DNA of 34,184 nucleotides from Micromonospora parva (GCF_000718515.1 NZ_JNZS01000042.1:1-34184); one strand, 5' to 3'. Shown: positions 23,977 through 32,380, counted from the first letter of the stretch. Translations and numbers: made by a program. Notes: generated by a model from the letters alone, not told the origin.

Positions 23977-24849
23977 ATGGTTCGACAGACACATCGGCTG
24001 GTCGGCGCGGCGCTCGCCGGGCTGTTGCTGAGCGCGTTGGTGGGCTGTGCCGGCAACGAGCAGAGCCCCGAGTCCCTTGCCGCGCCGGTCGCCGTCAGCG
24101 ACGAGCCGACCGACGCCCCGTCCGACGAGGTCAGCGCGGAGCCGAGCCCGTCGGTGAGCGCGGTGGAGTCGATGGGCGCCGCGCCGAGTCGCAGCGCTAC
24201 CCCGACCCCGAAGCCGTCGAAGAAGCCGACCCGTACGGCGCCGAAGCCGCGTCCGGTGGCGAAGCCGCCCACCGAGACCGAGGTGCCGCCGGCGCCACCG
24301 AAGCCGGCACCGACGTCCTGCAAGCCGACCTACAAGGGCACCCAGGCGTCGCGGTCCGAGGTGAAGGCGGCGCTGACCGACGCGGCCAACCGCACCTACT
24401 GGCCGGTCTCGGCGCCGGACATCAAGATCCCGCTCACCCTGCTCAAGGCCACCGCGTGGCAGGAGAGCGGCTGGCAGTCCAACATCTACGCCTGCGACGG
24501 TGGGGTCGGGCTGATGCAGGTGATGCCGGACACCGCGAGCTGGATGAACCAGCGGTTCGAGAAGAGCTACAAGATCGACGCCTACCGGGACAACGCCTAC
24601 CTCGGCGCCACCTATCTGGCCTGGGCGACGAAGTACATCGGCGACATGTACTTCGAGTCCGACTTCCGCCTCGACCCGGCGCTGTGCACCAGCGAGCTGA
24701 ACTCCTGCCTGCTCAACGCGGTCATCGCCGCCTACAACTTCGGGCACGGTGCGGTGGCGCAGGAGGGCAAGCCACTGGCCATCCCCAACTCGTCGTACGT
24801 GCGCAACGTGCGGGCGTTGATGAACGAGTGTGTCTGCCTGACGTACTGA
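23977..24849 (+). CDS. Lipoprotein lytic transglycosylase (SLT family)
   Basis: A 290-residue exported protein. Residues 1-24 form a lipoprotein signal with the lipobox LVGC and lipidated Cys24. A Pro/Ala/Thr/Lys-rich linker (about 25-115) likely spans the wall. The C-terminal SLT domain starts near 130 and has LLKATAWQESGW with catalytic Glu163, GVGLMQVMPDTASWM, YLGATYLAW and AAYNFGHGAVAQEG. It would cleave peptidoglycan glycan strands to 1,6-anhydro ends outside the membrane. The ATG at 23977 is chosen because it gives the signal peptide; an in-frame codon at 23935 does not. A perfect palindromic terminator follows. Confidence 0.93.
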   Translation: MVRQTHRLVGAALAGLLLSALVGCAGNEQSPESLAAPVAVSDEPTDAPSDEVSAEPSPSVSAVESMGAAPSRSATPTPKPSKKPTRTAPKPRPVAKPPTETEVPPAPPKPAPTSCKPTYKGTQASRSEVKAALTDAANRTYWPVSAPDIKIPLTLLKATAWQESGWQSNIYACDGGVGLMQVMPDTASWMNQRFEKSYKIDAYRDNAYLGATYLAWATKYIGDMYFESDFRLDPALCTSELNSCLLNAVIAAYNFGHGAVAQEGKPLAIPNSSYVRNVRALMNECVCLTY

Positions 24850-24852
24850 CGG

Positions 24853-24888
24853 CGTCGGGGCCGTGCCGGATCCGGCACGGCCCCGACG
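24853..24888. terminator. Bidirectional palindromic terminator
   Basis: A perfect 36-bp palindrome (two 18-base arms meeting at the GGATCC centre) between two convergent genes. Further out, ACTGAC at 24845-24850 and GTCAGT at 24894-24899 can extend the stem, and these hold both genes' stop codons. It would act on transcripts from either side. Confidence 0.8.
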
Positions 24889-24894
24889 CTTCGG

Positions 24895-27021
24895 TCAGTC
24901 GTGTGCGGCGACCGGCTCGGGCGACGGCACGGTGCCCTGCGCCGGGTCCTTCGTGATCCGACCCGGCCACCAGAAGCGGTCGCCGAGCAGGAACGCCAGC
25001 GCCGGCACCAGGACCGTGCGGACCAGCAGGGTGTCGAGCAGGACGCCGATGCAGACGATGATGCCGATCTGGGTCAGGGTGATCAGCGGCAGCACGCCGA
25101 GCACGGCGAAGACCGCGGCGAGCAGCACTCCGGCGCTGGTGATCACACCGCCGGTGACCCGCAGGGCGGAGAGCATCCCGGCGCGGGTGCCGGCGCTGCG
25201 GGCGTCCTCCCGGGCCCGGGTGACCAGGAAGATGTTGTAGTCCACCCCGAGCGCCACCAGGAACACGAAGGCGAGCAGCAGCACCCCGCTGTCCAGGGCG
25301 GGGAAGCCCAGCACGTGGTCGAAGAGCAGCCAGGCCGCGCCCAGGCTGGCGAAGAACGACGCGATCACGGTGAGTACCAGCAGCAGCGGCGCGAGCAGAC
25401 CGCGCAGCAGGAGCACGAGCACACCGCCGACCAGCAGCAGGATGATCGGCAGGATGAGCCGCAGGTCCCGATCGTTGGCCTCGTCGGAGTCGTAGGTGGC
25501 GGCCACGGAGCCACCGACGATCGCCCCGGACGGGGTGTCGCCGCCGGCGGTGGCCGGCGGCGCGGAGCCGGGAACGGCGGCGACGGCCTCGCGCAGCGCC
25601 TCGATCGCCCGGTCCGAGGCGGTGGTGCCGGGTTCGGCGTCGAGGACCACGTCGACCTGGGCGACAGCGTCGCCCGCGTCGCCGGGGCGTGCCGAGGCGA
25701 CACCGGGTACCGCGCTGGCGGCGTCGGTGACCGCCCGCACCGCCGCCGGGGTGGTGATCACGGCGACGGGTTGGGTGCTGCCGGCGGGGAACGCCCTCGC
25801 CAGGGTCTGCGCCCCGGTCACCGCCTCCGGTTCGGCCCGGAACTGTTCGGTCTCGGACAGGCCGGTACGGATGCCGAGCCCACCCAGCGCCAGCGCGCCG
25901 AGCAGCACGGTGGCCAGGGTGGCGACCACCACCGGGCGGCGCTCCACGGCCGCGCCGAGCCGACCCCAGAGCCGACCCTCGCGCGCCGGGCCGCCGACGC
26001 GGGGGACGAACGGCCAGAACAGCCCGCGACCGAAGAGCACCAGCACGGCGGGGAGCACGAACAGGGCCGAGAGCATGGCGAAGACCACACCGGTGGCGCA
26101 GGCCACCGCCAAGGCCCGGTTGGTCTCCTGTTCGCTGAGCAGCAGGGTGAGGACGCCGAGCACGACGGTGCCGCCGCTGGCGAGGATGGGCTCCGCGGTG
26201 CGGCGCAGCGCGGCGCGCATCGCCCTGAACCGGTCCTCCTCGCGGCGCAACTCCTCCCGGTAGCGGGCGATGAGCAGCAGCGCGTAGTCGGTGGCGGCGC
26301 CGAAGACCAGCACGCTGGCGATGCCGGTGACCTGACCCTGCTGGAGGTTGATGCCGACACCCGGCACGATGACGTCCACCGCGCGCAGGGTGAGCTGCTC
26401 GGTCGCGGCGACCACGACCAGCGGCACGATCCACAGGAACGGGCTGCGGTAGGTGATCAGCAGCAGCACCGCGACCACGGCGGCGGTCACCGCGAGCAGG
26501 GTGATGTCGGCGCCGTCGAACACCGAGGACAGGTCGGCGGTGAACGCCGGTGAACCGGTCACCTCGACGGTCAGCCCGTCGGGCAGGTTCGCCAGCGCGG
26601 CGCGTACCTGGTCGACCTGTTCGACGACCTCGTCCTGGCCGCCGGCGATGCTGAGCGGCACGGCGACCAGCGCCACGGTGCCGTCCGGGGAGACCTGCGG
26701 TGGGCTGATCTGCCCGCCCACCGCGAGGCGGCCCAGGTCGCCGGCGCGGGCGGTGACGGCGCCCCGGTCGGCCTCGGTCAGCGCGCCCCCGTCGTCGCGG
26801 CTGACCACCACGATGGCCGGCTGGACCTCGCTGGACGGGAGCTGGTCCTGCAGTCGCTCCACCTGGGTCGACTGCCACTGGGCGGAGAGGCCGCTGGCGG
26901 ATACCGGCGCCGGGTTGTCCGGCTGGGGTAGCCCGAAGACGGCCGCGCCGACGACGATCGCGGCGGCCACGGTGAGCCAGGCGGCCAACCGGCCGCGGGC
27001 GACTCTGGTGAAGACGGACAT
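24895..27021 (-). CDS. MMPL family RND-type exporter
   Basis: A 708-residue MMPL transporter, proton-driven and usually exporting lipids or hydrophobic drugs. Layout: one helix at residues 10-30 (LAAWLTVAAAIVVGAAVFGLP), a first outer domain to about 170, a block of five helices (VTAAVVAVLLLITYRSPFLWIVPLVVV..., GAATDYALLLIARYREELRR, ILASGGTVVLGVLTLLL), a second outer domain about 370-510, then a second helix block (LPIILLLVGGVLVLLLRGLLAPLLLVLTV, GVDYNIFLVTRAREDARS, LPLITLTQIGIIVCIGVLLDTLLVRTVLVPAL). The ATG at 27021 is preferred over an upstream in-frame codon. It is divergent from a MarR regulator, with a palindromic operator between the two starts. Confidence 0.94.
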   Translation of the reverse strand: MSVFTRVARGRLAAWLTVAAAIVVGAAVFGLPQPDNPAPVSASGLSAQWQSTQVERLQDQLPSSEVQPAIVVVSRDDGGALTEADRGAVTARAGDLGRLAVGGQISPPQVSPDGTVALVAVPLSIAGGQDEVVEQVDQVRAALANLPDGLTVEVTGSPAFTADLSSVFDGADITLLAVTAAVVAVLLLITYRSPFLWIVPLVVVAATEQLTLRAVDVIVPGVGINLQQGQVTGIASVLVFGAATDYALLLIARYREELRREEDRFRAMRAALRRTAEPILASGGTVVLGVLTLLLSEQETNRALAVACATGVVFAMLSALFVLPAVLVLFGRGLFWPFVPRVGGPAREGRLWGRLGAAVERRPVVVATLATVLLGALALGGLGIRTGLSETEQFRAEPEAVTGAQTLARAFPAGSTQPVAVITTPAAVRAVTDAASAVPGVASARPGDAGDAVAQVDVVLDAEPGTTASDRAIEALREAVAAVPGSAPPATAGGDTPSGAIVGGSVAATYDSDEANDRDLRLILPIILLLVGGVLVLLLRGLLAPLLLVLTVIASFFASLGAAWLLFDHVLGFPALDSGVLLLAFVFLVALGVDYNIFLVTRAREDARSAGTRAGMLSALRVTGGVITSAGVLLAAVFAVLGVLPLITLTQIGIIVCIGVLLDTLLVRTVLVPALAFLLGDRFWWPGRITKDPAQGTVPSPEPVAAHD

Positions 27022-27053
27022 CAGCTGACCCCAAATTATTTCGAGTGCCAAGT

Positions 27054-27070
27054 ATCTTGATTATCGAGAT
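27054..27070. promoter_or_regulatory. Probable MarR operator
   Basis: ATCTTGAT at 27054-27061 and ATCGAGAT at 27063-27070 are inverted at seven of eight positions around one central base. This has the form of the 17-19-bp sites bound by many MarR dimers. It lies in the shared MMPL-marR intergenic region and just upstream of a TATGCT -10 box (27086-27091) for the regulator. The AT content here is far above that of the neighbouring DNA. Confidence 0.65.
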
Positions 27071-27129
27071 TATCGGCGGCTGTTCTATGCTGCAACTCGA
27101 GAGACGACGACGGGGAGAAGCGGCACGCG

Positions 27130-27660
27130 GTGGCGACTCAGGGCATGTACCGGCGGCGCGAGACGCGCCGCGAACAGCTGGTCGCGGAGATCACCAACAA
27201 CCTGCGGCGGTACGCGGTGGACGCCCAGCAGGTGAGCCACGCCTTCGCCAATCTGCACGGCCTCAACCCGACAGACCTGAACGCCCTGCTCGCGGTGATG
27301 GACGCGGAGCTGCTGGGTGACCCGATCACGCCCGGACGCCTCGGTGAGCAGCTCAACCTCTCCTCCGGCTCGGTGACCGCCCTGATCGACCGGCTGGAGC
27401 GGGCCGGCCACATCCGCCGGGACCGCGACACCGTCGACCGGCGCAAGGTCCTGCTGCACTACGCCCACCAGGGCATGACCCTGGCCAGGGAGTTCTTCCG
27501 GCCGCTGGGCGAGCGCACCGACACGGTGATGGACCGCTTCAGCGAGGACGAGCTGGCGGTGGTGCACCGCTTCATGGCGGAGATGAGCGAGTCCCTGCGG
27601 ACGCACCGCGACGCGGTGCGCGCCGCCCGGCCCGAGTCGCCCCGCCGCCCGACGGGCTGA
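27130..27660 (+). CDS. MarR family transcriptional regulator
   Basis: A 176-residue winged-helix regulator. The dimer helix is near 17-45, and the DNA-binding part spans about 47-120: LNPTDLNALLAVMDAELLGDPITPGRLGEQLNLSSGSVTALIDRLERAGHIRRDRDTVDRRKVLLHY, with the DRR wing motif of MarR proteins. The C-terminus is a helix plus a basic, proline-rich tail. It is divergent from the MMPL exporter and two bases ahead of the hydrolase gene, so it most likely represses both and itself through the shared palindrome. The GTG at 27130 has GGAGAAG nine bases upstream; an ATG at 27145 is the alternative. Confidence 0.92.
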   Translation: MATQGMYRRRETRREQLVAEITNNLRRYAVDAQQVSHAFANLHGLNPTDLNALLAVMDAELLGDPITPGRLGEQLNLSSGSVTALIDRLERAGHIRRDRDTVDRRKVLLHYAHQGMTLAREFFRPLGERTDTVMDRFSEDELAVVHRFMAEMSESLRTHRDAVRAARPESPRRPTG

Positions 27661-27662
27661 CC

Positions 27663-29342
27663 GTGCCGGACCGGCTCGTCACCCGCCTCGCCAGCGCCGC
27701 GCTGCGGCTGCCACCGACCCGCCCCGGCCCGGTGCGGGTCACCCGTGACCTGCCGGTGCGCGCCCGCGACGGCGTGGTGCTGCGCACCGACCACTACGCC
27801 CCGGGCCACCACGGCGCGCCGACCGTGCTGATCCGCACCCCCTACGGGCGGGGCGGACCGCTGCGGCTGCTCGGTCGGCTGCTCGCCGCACGGGGCCGAC
27901 ACGCGGTGATCCAGTCGTGCCGGGGCACCGGCGGGTCCGGTGGGACGTTCGCCCCACTGGTGCACGAGCGCGACGACGGCGCGGACACCCTGGACTGGCT
28001 GCGTCGCCAACCCTGGTGGTCCGGTCACCTCGGCATGTTCGGGGTCAGCTACCAGGGCTTCGCGCAGTGGGCGCTGGCCGCCGACGCCGGCGAGGAACTG
28101 CGCGCGATGGTCGCGGTGGTGACCGCCTCGGCCACCCGGGACTCGACGTACGCGGGCGAGTCCTTCGCCCTGGACACCGTGCTGACCTGGGCGGAGCTGC
28201 TGCACGCGCAGACCGTGCCGTGGCTGGCCCGGCAGTGGGAGCTCAAACGCGGGCAGCCCCGGCTGGCCGCCGCGCTGGCGCACCTCCCCCTGGCCGATGC
28301 CGACCGGGTGGCCACCGGGGTGAGAATCCCGTTCTTCCAGGAGTGGCTGCGCCACCACACCCCGCAGGCCGCGTACTGGCGGACCCGGGTCTTCGCCGAC
28401 CAGGTCGCGAAGGTGCGGGCGCCGGTGGTGATGGTCACCGGCTGGCAAGACATCTTCCTGCCCGCCCAGCTCGACGACCACGCCGTGCTGCGCGCCGGCG
28501 GCACACCGTCGCGCCTGGTGATCGGCCCGTGGACGCACGGCAGCCCCGGACTGTTCGTGGCCGCGCTGCGCGAGGGGTTGGCGTGGCTCGACGAGCACCT
28601 GCCGCAAACGCCTCGACCGGGCGGACGGGCGCGGCCCGAGGTGGCGCCCGTCCGGCTGTACGTCAGCGGCGCCGGCGGCGGGTGGCGGGACCTGCCGGAC
28701 TGGCCACCACCGGCGGTCGAGACCGCCTGGCACCTGCAACCCGACGGCGAGCTGGCGGCGCGCCCACCGGTCGCGTCGACGCCGGACCGGTTCCGCTACG
28801 ACCCGGCCGACCCCACCCCGTCGCTGGGCGGGCCACTGCTCGTCGCCCAGCGGGCCGGCCCGGTGGACAACCGGCCCGTCGAGGCCCGCCCCGACGTGCT
28901 CACCTACACCAGCGCCCCGCTGACCGACCCGGTCGAGGTGATCGGCCCGGTCCGCGCCGAGATCCACGTCCGCAGCGACCTGCCCTACCTGGACGTCTTC
29001 GTTCGGCTGTGCGACGTGGACCGCAAGGGTCGTTCGTGGAACGTGTGCGACGGTCTGGTGCGGGTCACCCCCGGGCGCTTCCCGGCCGATTCCGCCGGGG
29101 CGCTGCGGGTTCCGGTGCCGCTGTGGCCGACCGCGTACCGGTTCGCCGCCGGGCACCGACTGCGGGTGCAGGTCTCCGGTGGCGCCCATCCACGGTGGGC
29201 CCGCAACCCCGGGACCGGGGAATCCCTCGGCACGGCGGTGACGCTGCGTGCCGGCTGGCGGCAGATTCTGCACGACCCGGATCACCCCTCGGCGGTGTTG
29301 CTGCCGATCGTCCACTCTGCTCCACCGCAACCTCCAATCTGA
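27663..29342 (+). CDS. CocE/NonD family (S15-type) hydrolase
   Basis: A 559-residue alpha/beta hydrolase of the CocE/X-Pro dipeptidyl-peptidase type. The nucleophile is Ser129 in GVSYQG; Asp263 in GWQDIF and His292 in WTHG complete the triad. A C-terminal jelly-roll domain begins near 400 (LTYTSAPLTDPVEVIGPVRAEIHVRSDLPYLDVFVRLCDVD...) and ends with HRLRVQVSGGAHPRWARNPGTGE. No signal peptide is evident. Substrates in this family range from cocaine and beta-lactam side chains to peptides and esters. The GTG lies two bases after the marR stop, a coupled arrangement, so a role in handling the ligand sensed by MarR or exported by the MMPL protein is plausible. Confidence 0.92.
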   Translation: MPDRLVTRLASAALRLPPTRPGPVRVTRDLPVRARDGVVLRTDHYAPGHHGAPTVLIRTPYGRGGPLRLLGRLLAARGRHAVIQSCRGTGGSGGTFAPLVHERDDGADTLDWLRRQPWWSGHLGMFGVSYQGFAQWALAADAGEELRAMVAVVTASATRDSTYAGESFALDTVLTWAELLHAQTVPWLARQWELKRGQPRLAAALAHLPLADADRVATGVRIPFFQEWLRHHTPQAAYWRTRVFADQVAKVRAPVVMVTGWQDIFLPAQLDDHAVLRAGGTPSRLVIGPWTHGSPGLFVAALREGLAWLDEHLPQTPRPGGRARPEVAPVRLYVSGAGGGWRDLPDWPPPAVETAWHLQPDGELAARPPVASTPDRFRYDPADPTPSLGGPLLVAQRAGPVDNRPVEARPDVLTYTSAPLTDPVEVIGPVRAEIHVRSDLPYLDVFVRLCDVDRKGRSWNVCDGLVRVTPGRFPADSAGALRVPVPLWPTAYRFAAGHRLRVQVSGGAHPRWARNPGTGESLGTAVTLRAGWRQILHDPDHPSAVLLPIVHSAPPQPPI

Positions 29343-29499
29343 ACAGACCACCTCTGAGCTGGTCGTTTGCCGAAAACGCGGGCTATGGTGGAGTCAACGC
29401 CCGGCGCCGTGCACCAGTAGGCCGGGCTCGCTCGAAGCCCAGCACCGCGTACGCGGTGTGACGTCGTGCCCGGTCCTCGCCTCTCGAAAGGGGGACCTC

Positions 29500-30372
29500 A
29501 TGACTCGGGCCCCGGCTAACCTTCTGGCCGTCCGAAGCCTGCTTCTCACTCACCTCGACAACGCCCCCGGGCCAGACGATCTGGAACCGGGTGAGGTCGG
29601 CATCGTCGGCGACTCGGCCCACCGGGGCGGCTACCACTGCGGATCGGACCGGGTGGTCGTCAACGACTACTCGGTGGTCGAGTCACCCCGTGACCGGGCC
29701 GGGCTGACCCTCGACGCGGCGGCGCTGGACGTCGGCCAGTTCGACGTCCGCTCCGGCGGTCGGACGAACACCCTGGCCAGCTTCTCGGTCTGGTGCGTCG
29801 CGCAGTGCGCCGCGAACGCCGCCGACACCCGGGACATCCGGGAGATCATCTACAGCCCCGACGGCAGCACGGTGAAGCGGTGGGACCGCCTCGGCAAGCG
29901 CACCAGCGGCGACAGCTCGCACCGCTGGCACACCCACTTCAGCTTCTTCCGCGACGCCATCAAGGCGGGCCGCGACCAGCGGCCCCTGTTCCGCCGCTAC
30001 CTCAGCTCCATCGGACTCCTGGAGGACGACATGACCCCCGAAGAACACAACTGGCTGGCCACCGTCCACAAGAACCTCACAGTGCTGGACGGCCGCAACC
30101 CGGTCGGGCAGATCTACACCCGAATGGCGATGGGTGAGGATGCCACGGTTCCGAACTTCACCTCGGCGCACCCCACGCTGCGGTCGATCGGCGCCCAGCT
30201 CAGCGCGTTGCAGACGGCGCTGACCGCGCTGTCCAACCGGGACTTCACCGACGAGCCGGCGATCGTGGCGGGCGTGCTCGCCTCGCTGACGCCGGAGAAG
30301 ATCGCCGCGGCCATCCCGCCGAACATGGCCAAGCAGGTCGCCGACGAGCTGGCCCGCCGGCTGGTCGCCTGA
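29500..30372 (+). CDS. Unknown protein with a possible M15-like metal site
   Basis: I do not recognise a named family with confidence. The 290-residue protein has no signal peptide. Residues about 30-60 hold GIVGDSAHRGGYHCGSDRVVVNDYSV and residues 137-150 hold GDSSHRWHTHFSFF. The S-x-H-x-x-G ... D and W-H-x-H patterns resemble the zinc ligands of M15 (VanX/DacB-like) peptidases: candidates are His41, Asp57 and His144 or His146. The C-terminal third is a helical tail like those of phage or cell-wall proteins. The ATG at 29500 has AAAGGGGGA upstream. The 157-bp gap before it has no certain promoter. A GC hairpin follows. Confidence 0.7.
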   Translation: MTRAPANLLAVRSLLLTHLDNAPGPDDLEPGEVGIVGDSAHRGGYHCGSDRVVVNDYSVVESPRDRAGLTLDAAALDVGQFDVRSGGRTNTLASFSVWCVAQCAANAADTRDIREIIYSPDGSTVKRWDRLGKRTSGDSSHRWHTHFSFFRDAIKAGRDQRPLFRRYLSSIGLLEDDMTPEEHNWLATVHKNLTVLDGRNPVGQIYTRMAMGEDATVPNFTSAHPTLRSIGAQLSALQTALTALSNRDFTDEPAIVAGVLASLTPEKIAAAIPPNMAKQVADELARRLVA

Positions 30373-30376
30373 GCGG

Positions 30377-30404
30377 GGGGTGGCCCGGGACGCCGGGCCG
30401 CCCC
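30377..30404 (+). terminator. Terminator hairpin after the unknown gene
   Basis: GGGGTGGCCCGG at 30377-30388 pairs with CCGGGCCGCCCC at 30393-30404, a 12-bp stem with one T-G wobble and a four-base loop. It starts four bases after the stop codon. Confidence 0.65.
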
Positions 30405-30417
30405 TCCCGGCAACATT

Positions 30418-30463
30418 CCGCAACGAATATTGAGCAATAGTCATTGCGCAACAGGTGTTGCGG
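30418..30463. promoter_or_regulatory. 46-bp dyad operator of the ArsR-MFS operon
   Basis: CCGCAAC at 30418 and GTTGCGG ending at 30463 are exact inverted ends. Inside are two palindromes, TATTG-AG-CAATA (30428-30439) and ATTG-CG-CAAC (30443-30452), with centres 14 bp apart and placed symmetrically about the middle of the whole. All share TTG-N2-CAA half-sites. It ends 16 bases before the arsR start, as expected for an autorepressed ArsR gene. Confidence 0.65.
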
Positions 30464-30479
30464 ATGTGACGATGGCATC

Positions 30480-31055
30480 ATGGAACGCTCCGACGTACGC
30501 CAGATCACCGACTCCCGGGTGCTGGCCGCCATGTCCCACCCGCTGCGCCGCCGGTTGATGGACGTGCTCAAGGTCCACGGACCCTCCACCGTCGGCCTGC
30601 TCGCCGAGCGCACCGACCAGGCCCCCGCGAATGTCAGCCACCACCTCAAGGTCCTCGCCGCCGCCGACCTGGTCACCGAGGCGCCCGAGTTGGCCCGGGA
30701 CCGGCGCGAACGGTGGTGGCGCCTGGTCACCCGAGGGCTGCGCTGGTCCAACACCGACTTCGACACCGACCCGGCCTCCCGCGCGGTCGCCGACGCCGCC
30801 ACCTCGCTCAACCTCGACCGGCACGTCGCCCTGGCCCGCGCATGGCACGCCGCCGACGAGGCCGAGCAGGCCACCTGGAACGACGCTGCGTTCTCCACCG
30901 ACCACTGGCTGCGCCTCACGCCCGAGGAACTGGCCGAGCTGAGCCGCGAGATGATCGCCGTCCTCACGCGCTGGGCCAACCGGGACCTGCCCGACGACGA
31001 CGCCGACCGCAGACCGGTCTTCGTGTTCGTCCACGGCGTGCCGGCGCGACCGTGA
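30480..31055 (+). CDS. ArsR family winged-helix repressor
   Basis: A 191-residue ArsR/HTH_20-type regulator. The winged helix spans about residues 5-85: DSRVLAAMSHPLRRRLMDVLKVHGPSTVGLLAERTDQAPANVSHHLKVLAAADLVTEAPE, then RRERWWRLV as the wing. The C-terminal 100 residues are helical, with LARAWHAADEAEQATWND and LAELSREMIAVLTRWANRD, a ligand-binding extension rather than a metal site; no cysteine pair for arsenic or zinc is present. The stop overlaps the start of the MFS transporter, so it probably represses that exporter and its own promoter through the upstream dyad. The ATG at 30480 gives the family start. Confidence 0.92.
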   Translation: MERSDVRQITDSRVLAAMSHPLRRRLMDVLKVHGPSTVGLLAERTDQAPANVSHHLKVLAAADLVTEAPELARDRRERWWRLVTRGLRWSNTDFDTDPASRAVADAATSLNLDRHVALARAWHAADEAEQATWNDAAFSTDHWLRLTPEELAELSREMIAVLTRWANRDLPDDDADRRPVFVFVHGVPARP

Positions 31056-32332
31056 CCGCCGCCACCCGCAGCGACCCCACTGACGTCCGGAAGACCGGCG
31101 GGCTGCTGCGGCACCGCGACTTCCGGCTGCTCTGGACCGGCCAGACGGTCAGCAGCATCGGCAGCAACGTCACCACTGTCGCGCTTCCGCTGGTCGCGGT
31201 CGCCGTCCTGGACGCCGACACCTTCCAGGTGGCGGTACTCACCGCCGCGGCCTGGCTGCCCTGGCTGCTGATCGGCCTGCCGGCCGGCGCGTGGGTCGAC
31301 CGGCTGCCCCGCCGACCCGTGATGGTGGCGTGCGACCTGCTCCGCGCGCTGCTCTTCCTCAGCGTGCCGCTCGCCGCCGCACTCGACCGGCTCACCGTCT
31401 GGCACCTGCTGCTGGTGGCACTCAGCGCCGGCGTGGCCCGGGTCTTCTTCGAGACAGCCGACCAGGTGTACCTGCCGGTGCTGCTGCGACCCGAGCAACT
31501 GCCGGAGGGCAACGCGAAGCTGCACGCCGCCCAGACCGCGAGCTATGTCGTTGGCCCCGGCGTCGCAGGTCTGATCTCCCAGCTCATCGGTGCGGTCGCC
31601 GCTCTGCTGCTGGATGCGATCAGCTTCCTGGTCTCCGCGGTGTGCCTGCTGCGGATCCGCACCGTCGAACCGCGCATTCGCCGAGTGGACCAGTCCCGGT
31701 CACTGCGCCGTGACATCGCTGAGGGGCTGCGTTTCGTCGCCCGAGACCCGTACCTGCGGGTGCTGACGGTCTTCGGCGCGGCCAGCAACATCGGGCTGAC
31801 CGGTTACCAGGCCGTGCTGGTGGTCTTCCTGGTCCGTGAGTTGCGTCTCGAACCGGGCCTGGTGGGCGTCCTGATCGCCGTGATGAGCGCCGGTGGGATC
31901 ATCGGCGCGCTGTTCGCCACCACGGTGGCCCGCCGCTGCGGCACCGCGCGGGCGCTGCTGGTCGCGGCGGCGCTCACCGGCCCACCCGCGCTGCTCATCC
32001 CACTCGCCGCACCCGGCATCGGGCTGGCCTGGCCGGCACTCGGTGGCCTGCTGATCGGCCTCGGGGTGGCCATCGGCAACGTGGTCAAGGGCGCCTTCCG
32101 GCAGACCTACACGCCGCACCACCTGCTGGGCCGGGTGACGGTGAGCATGCACCTGCTCAACTACGGCACGATTCCGCTGGCGGCCGTGCTGGCCGGTGCC
32201 ATCGGCGCACGGTACGGCGTCCAGACGGCAATTGTCGGAATGACCGCCTGGTTGGCGCTCACCCCGTTGATTCTGTTGGTGGGGCCGATCCGGAGGCGGC
32301 GGGACCTGCCCGCCGCCCCGGCGTCGTCTTGA
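31052..32332 (+). CDS. MFS transporter (MFS_3 / EntS-like exporter)
   Basis: A 426-residue major facilitator protein with 12 predicted helices. The N-terminus LLRHRDFRLLWTGQTVSSIGSNVTTVALPLVAV is typical of the MFS_3 subgroup, with the loop 2-3 motif GLPAGAWVDRLPRRPVMVACD (G-x3-D-R-x-x-R-R) intact. A second half starts near 210 after the LRRDIAEGLRFVARDPYLR loop. The subgroup exports macrolides, siderophores and other drugs, and the substrate is unknown here. The GTG overlaps the arsR stop by four bases (GTGA), so it is coupled to its regulator. A bidirectional hairpin follows. Confidence 0.93.
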   Translation: MTAATRSDPTDVRKTGGLLRHRDFRLLWTGQTVSSIGSNVTTVALPLVAVAVLDADTFQVAVLTAAAWLPWLLIGLPAGAWVDRLPRRPVMVACDLLRALLFLSVPLAAALDRLTVWHLLLVALSAGVARVFFETADQVYLPVLLRPEQLPEGNAKLHAAQTASYVVGPGVAGLISQLIGAVAALLLDAISFLVSAVCLLRIRTVEPRIRRVDQSRSLRRDIAEGLRFVARDPYLRVLTVFGAASNIGLTGYQAVLVVFLVRELRLEPGLVGVLIAVMSAGGIIGALFATTVARRCGTARALLVAAALTGPPALLIPLAAPGIGLAWPALGGLLIGLGVAIGNVVKGAFRQTYTPHHLLGRVTVSMHLLNYGTIPLAAVLAGAIGARYGVQTAIVGMTAWLALTPLILLVGPIRRRRDLPAAPASS

Positions 32333-32341
32333 GTGCGCTGC

Positions 32342-32368
32342 GACGGCGGCCGGAGACCGGCCGCCGTC
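32342..32368. terminator. Bidirectional terminator between MFS gene and cspA
   Basis: GACGGCGGCCGG at 32342-32353 pairs perfectly with 32357-32368, a 12-bp stem with a three-base loop. It lies between two convergent genes, nine bases after one stop and twelve before the other. Confidence 0.75.
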
Positions 32369-32380
32369 ACCGGCACGGAG

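Noticed and set aside
24722..27034. 770-codon second frame inside the MMPL gene
   Set aside because: Arg/Gly/Pro-rich shadow; the overlapping frame gives a complete MMPL protein with both helix blocks.
27459..29351. 630-codon frame antisense to the CocE-type hydrolase
   Set aside because: The opposite strand holds a full catalytic triad and family sequence; this frame has none.
29366..29389. TTTGCC / TATGGT as the promoter of the unknown gene at 29500
   Set aside because: The spacer is only 12 bases, too short for a normal -35/-10 pair; the -10 alone is not convincing.
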